From M55B174 sp964618065 (GTDB lineage: Bacteria > Patescibacteriota > Minisyncoccia > CAIUEV01 > JAHKAQ01): 14,071 bases of DNA. The position numbers were made by a program, and so were the translations under genes. This document shows, one piece after another, positions 12,667 to 14,071 of this stretch. A model generated the notes under the pieces. The model made no database searches, was not told the origin of the DNA, and saw only the letters and a program-made list of their open reading frames with translations. Positions within the stretch are counted from its first letter, which is position 1. The number at the start of each line of letters is the position of its first letter. The DNA is taken from the NCBI GenBank assembly GCA_964618065.1, contig CAZTZK010000040.1, positions 1 to 14,071 of the forward strand, in the 5' to 3' direction.

Positions 12667-13191
12667 TTACGCAGAAGCACCCTTGTCCACAATTGTTTTT
12701 TTCTCATTCTTTGAAAAAGCAAAATAACCAGGCAAAATTATATTCGCCACAGGAACAATCATGAGAATACCTAACCATTCTTCTTTGCCTAAAGTTTTAG
12801 AAATTCCCATCCAAACAATTACAGAAATTATGATGTTAACTAGAGGAATAAATAGAAGAATAATCCACCAAATTGGCTTTTTGGCTACTTGAAGCATCAA
12901 GATAACATTTAAAATTGGGACCCAAGCAAACCAAGCGTTAGCAGTATTGGTCTTTTGAGCAATTTTCATCAAACAAATAGCAAAATAAATATAAAAAGCT
13001 CCAAAAACGATAAGATTGAAAATTAAAATTCCTCCTACTAAACCAGCTGCTACTGCTCCCGCTTCCGCAGTTGGAAAATCTACTGGAATATCAGTAGACA
13101 TGTCAGACATTCCTGGCATTTCTGTCGGTAGATTCGCTGGATATTTATCCATCCCCGTTGAATCAACTGGATAATTGTTGTAGCTATCCAT
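12667..13191 (-). CDS. DUF5684-family multi-span membrane protein
   Basis: The 174 residues have a polar Met/Pro/Asp-rich N-terminus (1-45) and four hydrophobic segments (about 48-78, 87-103, 107-130, 137-158). Conserved DUF5684 phrases are present: KIAQKTNTANAWFAWVPILN, PIWWIILLFIPLVNIIISV and LGILMIVPVANIILPGYFAFS. The family is widespread in bacteria and sometimes follows other domains; no function is established. It has one of the window's two strong Shine-Dalgarno sequences (13196-13206), so it is likely translated well. It follows the nuclease gene on the same strand after a 99-base gap and precedes the acidic protein. No Cys suggests no redox role. Confidence 0.78.
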   Translation of the reverse strand: MDSYNNYPVDSTGMDKYPANLPTEMPGMSDMSTDIPVDFPTAEAGAVAAGLVGGILIFNLIVFGAFYIYFAICLMKIAQKTNTANAWFAWVPILNVILMLQVAKKPIWWIILLFIPLVNIIISVIVWMGISKTLGKEEWLGILMIVPVANIILPGYFAFSKNEKKTIVDKGASA

Positions 13192-13195
13192 ATTC

Positions 13196-13206
13196 TCACC
13201 TCCTCT
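13196..13206 (-). promoter_or_regulatory. Strong Shine-Dalgarno of the DUF5684 gene
   Basis: On the minus strand AGAGGAGGTGA lies 4 bases before ATG 13191. It is the only full-length Shine-Dalgarno on this strand in the window and fixes the start. Confidence 0.8.
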
Positions 13207-13290
13207 TAAAAAAATTTAGAAACTCTCAATAATTATTTAACCTAACTAAAATGAGCATAACATTTTATCATAAATTATTCCAATACTATC

Positions 13291-13818
13291 TTAATAATTA
13301 TTTATTTTTTCACAAATTCCTTCTTCCCAAATTCCCCTATTTTCTCTTTTAGCTTCTTGCTCAGCTTCCGCCAAGATTTTCTGGTATTTTACATCGGGAG
13401 GAAAACTAACTGCCTCAGCATAACCATTCCGCACCAAATAATCATTAACAAAAATATCTCCTAAATAAACATATCTCAATAGCCTTTGGTATTTATCAGT
13501 TTCAGAAGAATCTTTTTCTAGTTTTACTTCTTTCCCTTCCAATAATTTTTTGTTTGCTTCACTAGCTTCTACGCCAAAGCATTCAGCTGTTTTTCTTTGA
13601 GGACCAGTTATTTCAGGAGCATCAATTCCTATATATCTTACCTTTTCCCCAGAAGTCAGAACAAAGGTATCTCCATCAATAACTCTTTCAACCGTAGCAG
13701 TGAAAAAAATTTGATCAGGAGAAGTCTGGTTAGCCTTAGACCCTCCAAAATCTATTTCTAACCAATCTTTTTTTAACAAGAAATGATTTCCGCCAAAAAG
13801 AAAAATTACTATCAACAA
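13291..13818 (-). CDS. Secreted or membrane-anchored thermonuclease (SNase family)
   Basis: The SNase domain (about residues 37-170) carries the full active set: VIDGDT (metal-binding Asp), VRYIGIDAPE (Arg, Asp and Glu equivalents of Arg35, Asp40 and Glu43 in the staphylococcal enzyme) and DKYQRLLRYVYL (Arg87 equivalent). It should cleave DNA or RNA with calcium outside the cytoplasm. The hydrophobic N-terminus acts as a signal or anchor. The listed start is TTG 13818, with TTG 13821 adjacent. The open frame continues upstream with a basic stretch (KLKIKISKFKF) and no ATG, GTG or TTG, so the real start may be a rare codon such as ATT, giving a better signal anchor. In epibiotic bacteria such nucleases are thought to aid nucleotide scavenging (inference). 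Confidence 0.85.
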   Translation of the reverse strand: MLIVIFLFGGNHFLLKKDWLEIDFGGSKANQTSPDQIFFTATVERVIDGDTFVLTSGEKVRYIGIDAPEITGPQRKTAECFGVEASEANKKLLEGKEVKLEKDSSETDKYQRLLRYVYLGDIFVNDYLVRNGYAEAVSFPPDVKYQKILAEAEQEAKRENRGIWEEGICEKINNY

Positions 13819-14015
13819 AATAACTATTGTCAGAAATTTAAATTTAGAAATTTTTATTTTTAGTTTAATGACAAAAATTTAGTTGTTAATTTTATTTTTA
13901 GCTGAAAGCTATTTTTTATTTTACTCCTTTCCTTTATTTTCCAAAAGGTACTCATCTAATACATGCTCTTGCCATTTGATGAGATACATAGGTAACACTT
14001 TGATAATTCAGAAAT
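13819..14015. other. Non-coding stretch at the right end
   Basis: No supported gene. A 22-codon minus-strand frame (13989-13921, MYLIKWQEH...) could be a gene remnant, but it has no family match I can recognise. TTGATG (13976-13981) and GATAAT (14002-14007) are a poorly spaced promoter candidate for the plus-strand frame at 14016. Confidence 0.3.
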
Positions 14016-14071
14016 ATGGATTTTAATCAAAGCGAACCTAAGTATTACAATAGAGCATTTATGAAGAAATT
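14016..14071 (+). CDS. Possible start of a plus-strand gene cut by the window edge
   Basis: An ATG at 14016 opens a frame (MDFNQSEPKYYNRAFMKK) that stays open to the last base. Only 18 codons are visible, without a Shine-Dalgarno, so this is a weak call. Orientation would be divergent from the nuclease gene. Confidence 0.3.
   Translation, partial: MDFNQSEPKYYNRAFMKK

Noticed and set aside
13921..13989. Short minus-strand frame of 22 codons
   Set aside because: Too short and without recognisable similarity; kept only as a possible remnant in the region note.
1..14071. Recoded UGA, as in Gracilibacteria
   Set aside because: No gene needs in-frame TGA to reach family length. TGA is also not used as a stop here, but that is unremarkable in an AT-rich sample of about 20 genes.
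1..14071. CRISPR arrays, rRNA and replication origin features
   Set aside because: No regularly spaced repeats, rRNA-like sequence or DnaA-box clusters were seen.

Overview
This AT-rich window reads like a bacterial chromosome segment from an anaerobic lineage with a streamlined genome, most probably Patescibacteria (candidate phyla radiation). The reasons are inference. Proteins are short and densely packed, and most starts lack a Shine-Dalgarno sequence. A DUF5684 membrane protein, a lysine-rich single-span coiled-coil protein and a Glu-rich low-complexity protein sit beside ordinary housekeeping genes. The standard code fits every gene.

Left part, plus strand (1-7729). After two direct repeats that look like an insertion-sequence end (45-90), a consensus promoter (161-189) and a perfect 26-bp palindrome (241-266) precede a metal/redox cluster. 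In order it holds a glycine-rich DUF5320 protein, a conserved RNA-hairpin candidate, a secreted thioredoxin fused to a DsbD/CcdA-like membrane electron carrier, a DUF134 helix-turn-helix protein and tRNA-Pro(GGG). It continues with a glycine-rich protein ending in a CxCxxC/CxxC module, a NifX/MTH1175-type protein, a Zn-type cation diffusion facilitator fused to a second NifX-like domain, and two MinD-family ATPases carrying inserted ferredoxin domains. Twin ferredoxin-MinD ATPases beside MTH1175-type proteins recall the orange-protein (orp) operon of Desulfovibrio, where such a protein carries a Mo-Cu-sulfide cluster. A new promoter (6520-6547) then serves a membrane-anchored coiled-coil protein and a small helical protein. 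The block ends at a 21-bp-stem bidirectional terminator (7771-7815).

Middle part, minus strand (10292 down to 7890). A compact operon runs csoR/cstR-like repressor, trxA, trxB, an unknown 64-aa protein, a DUF59/MIP18 protein and a 2[4Fe-4S] ferredoxin. Its promoter (-35 TTGACA, -10 TATTAT, 17-bp spacer) carries an ATACCC-N6-GGGTAT operator inside the spacer. The repressor keeps both sensor cysteines but has Asn where copper-sensing CsoR proteins have His, so a persulfide/thiol sensor is a better guess than a copper sensor.

Right part, minus strand (13818 down to 10295). This holds a secreted thermonuclease, a DUF5684 membrane protein, an acidic disordered protein, a terminator, a divergent tRNA-guanine transglycosylase followed 11 bases later by tRNA-Ala(CGC), and a signal-peptidase-like serine protease.

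A joint reading, which is inference: TrxB and TrxA keep cytoplasmic thiols reduced and could feed the DsbD-like carrier, which would pass electrons to its extracytoplasmic CPHC thioredoxin. The NifX, CDF and MinD-ferredoxin genes would handle a metal or metal-sulfide cluster. The two halves together may form a sulfide/metal homeostasis island.
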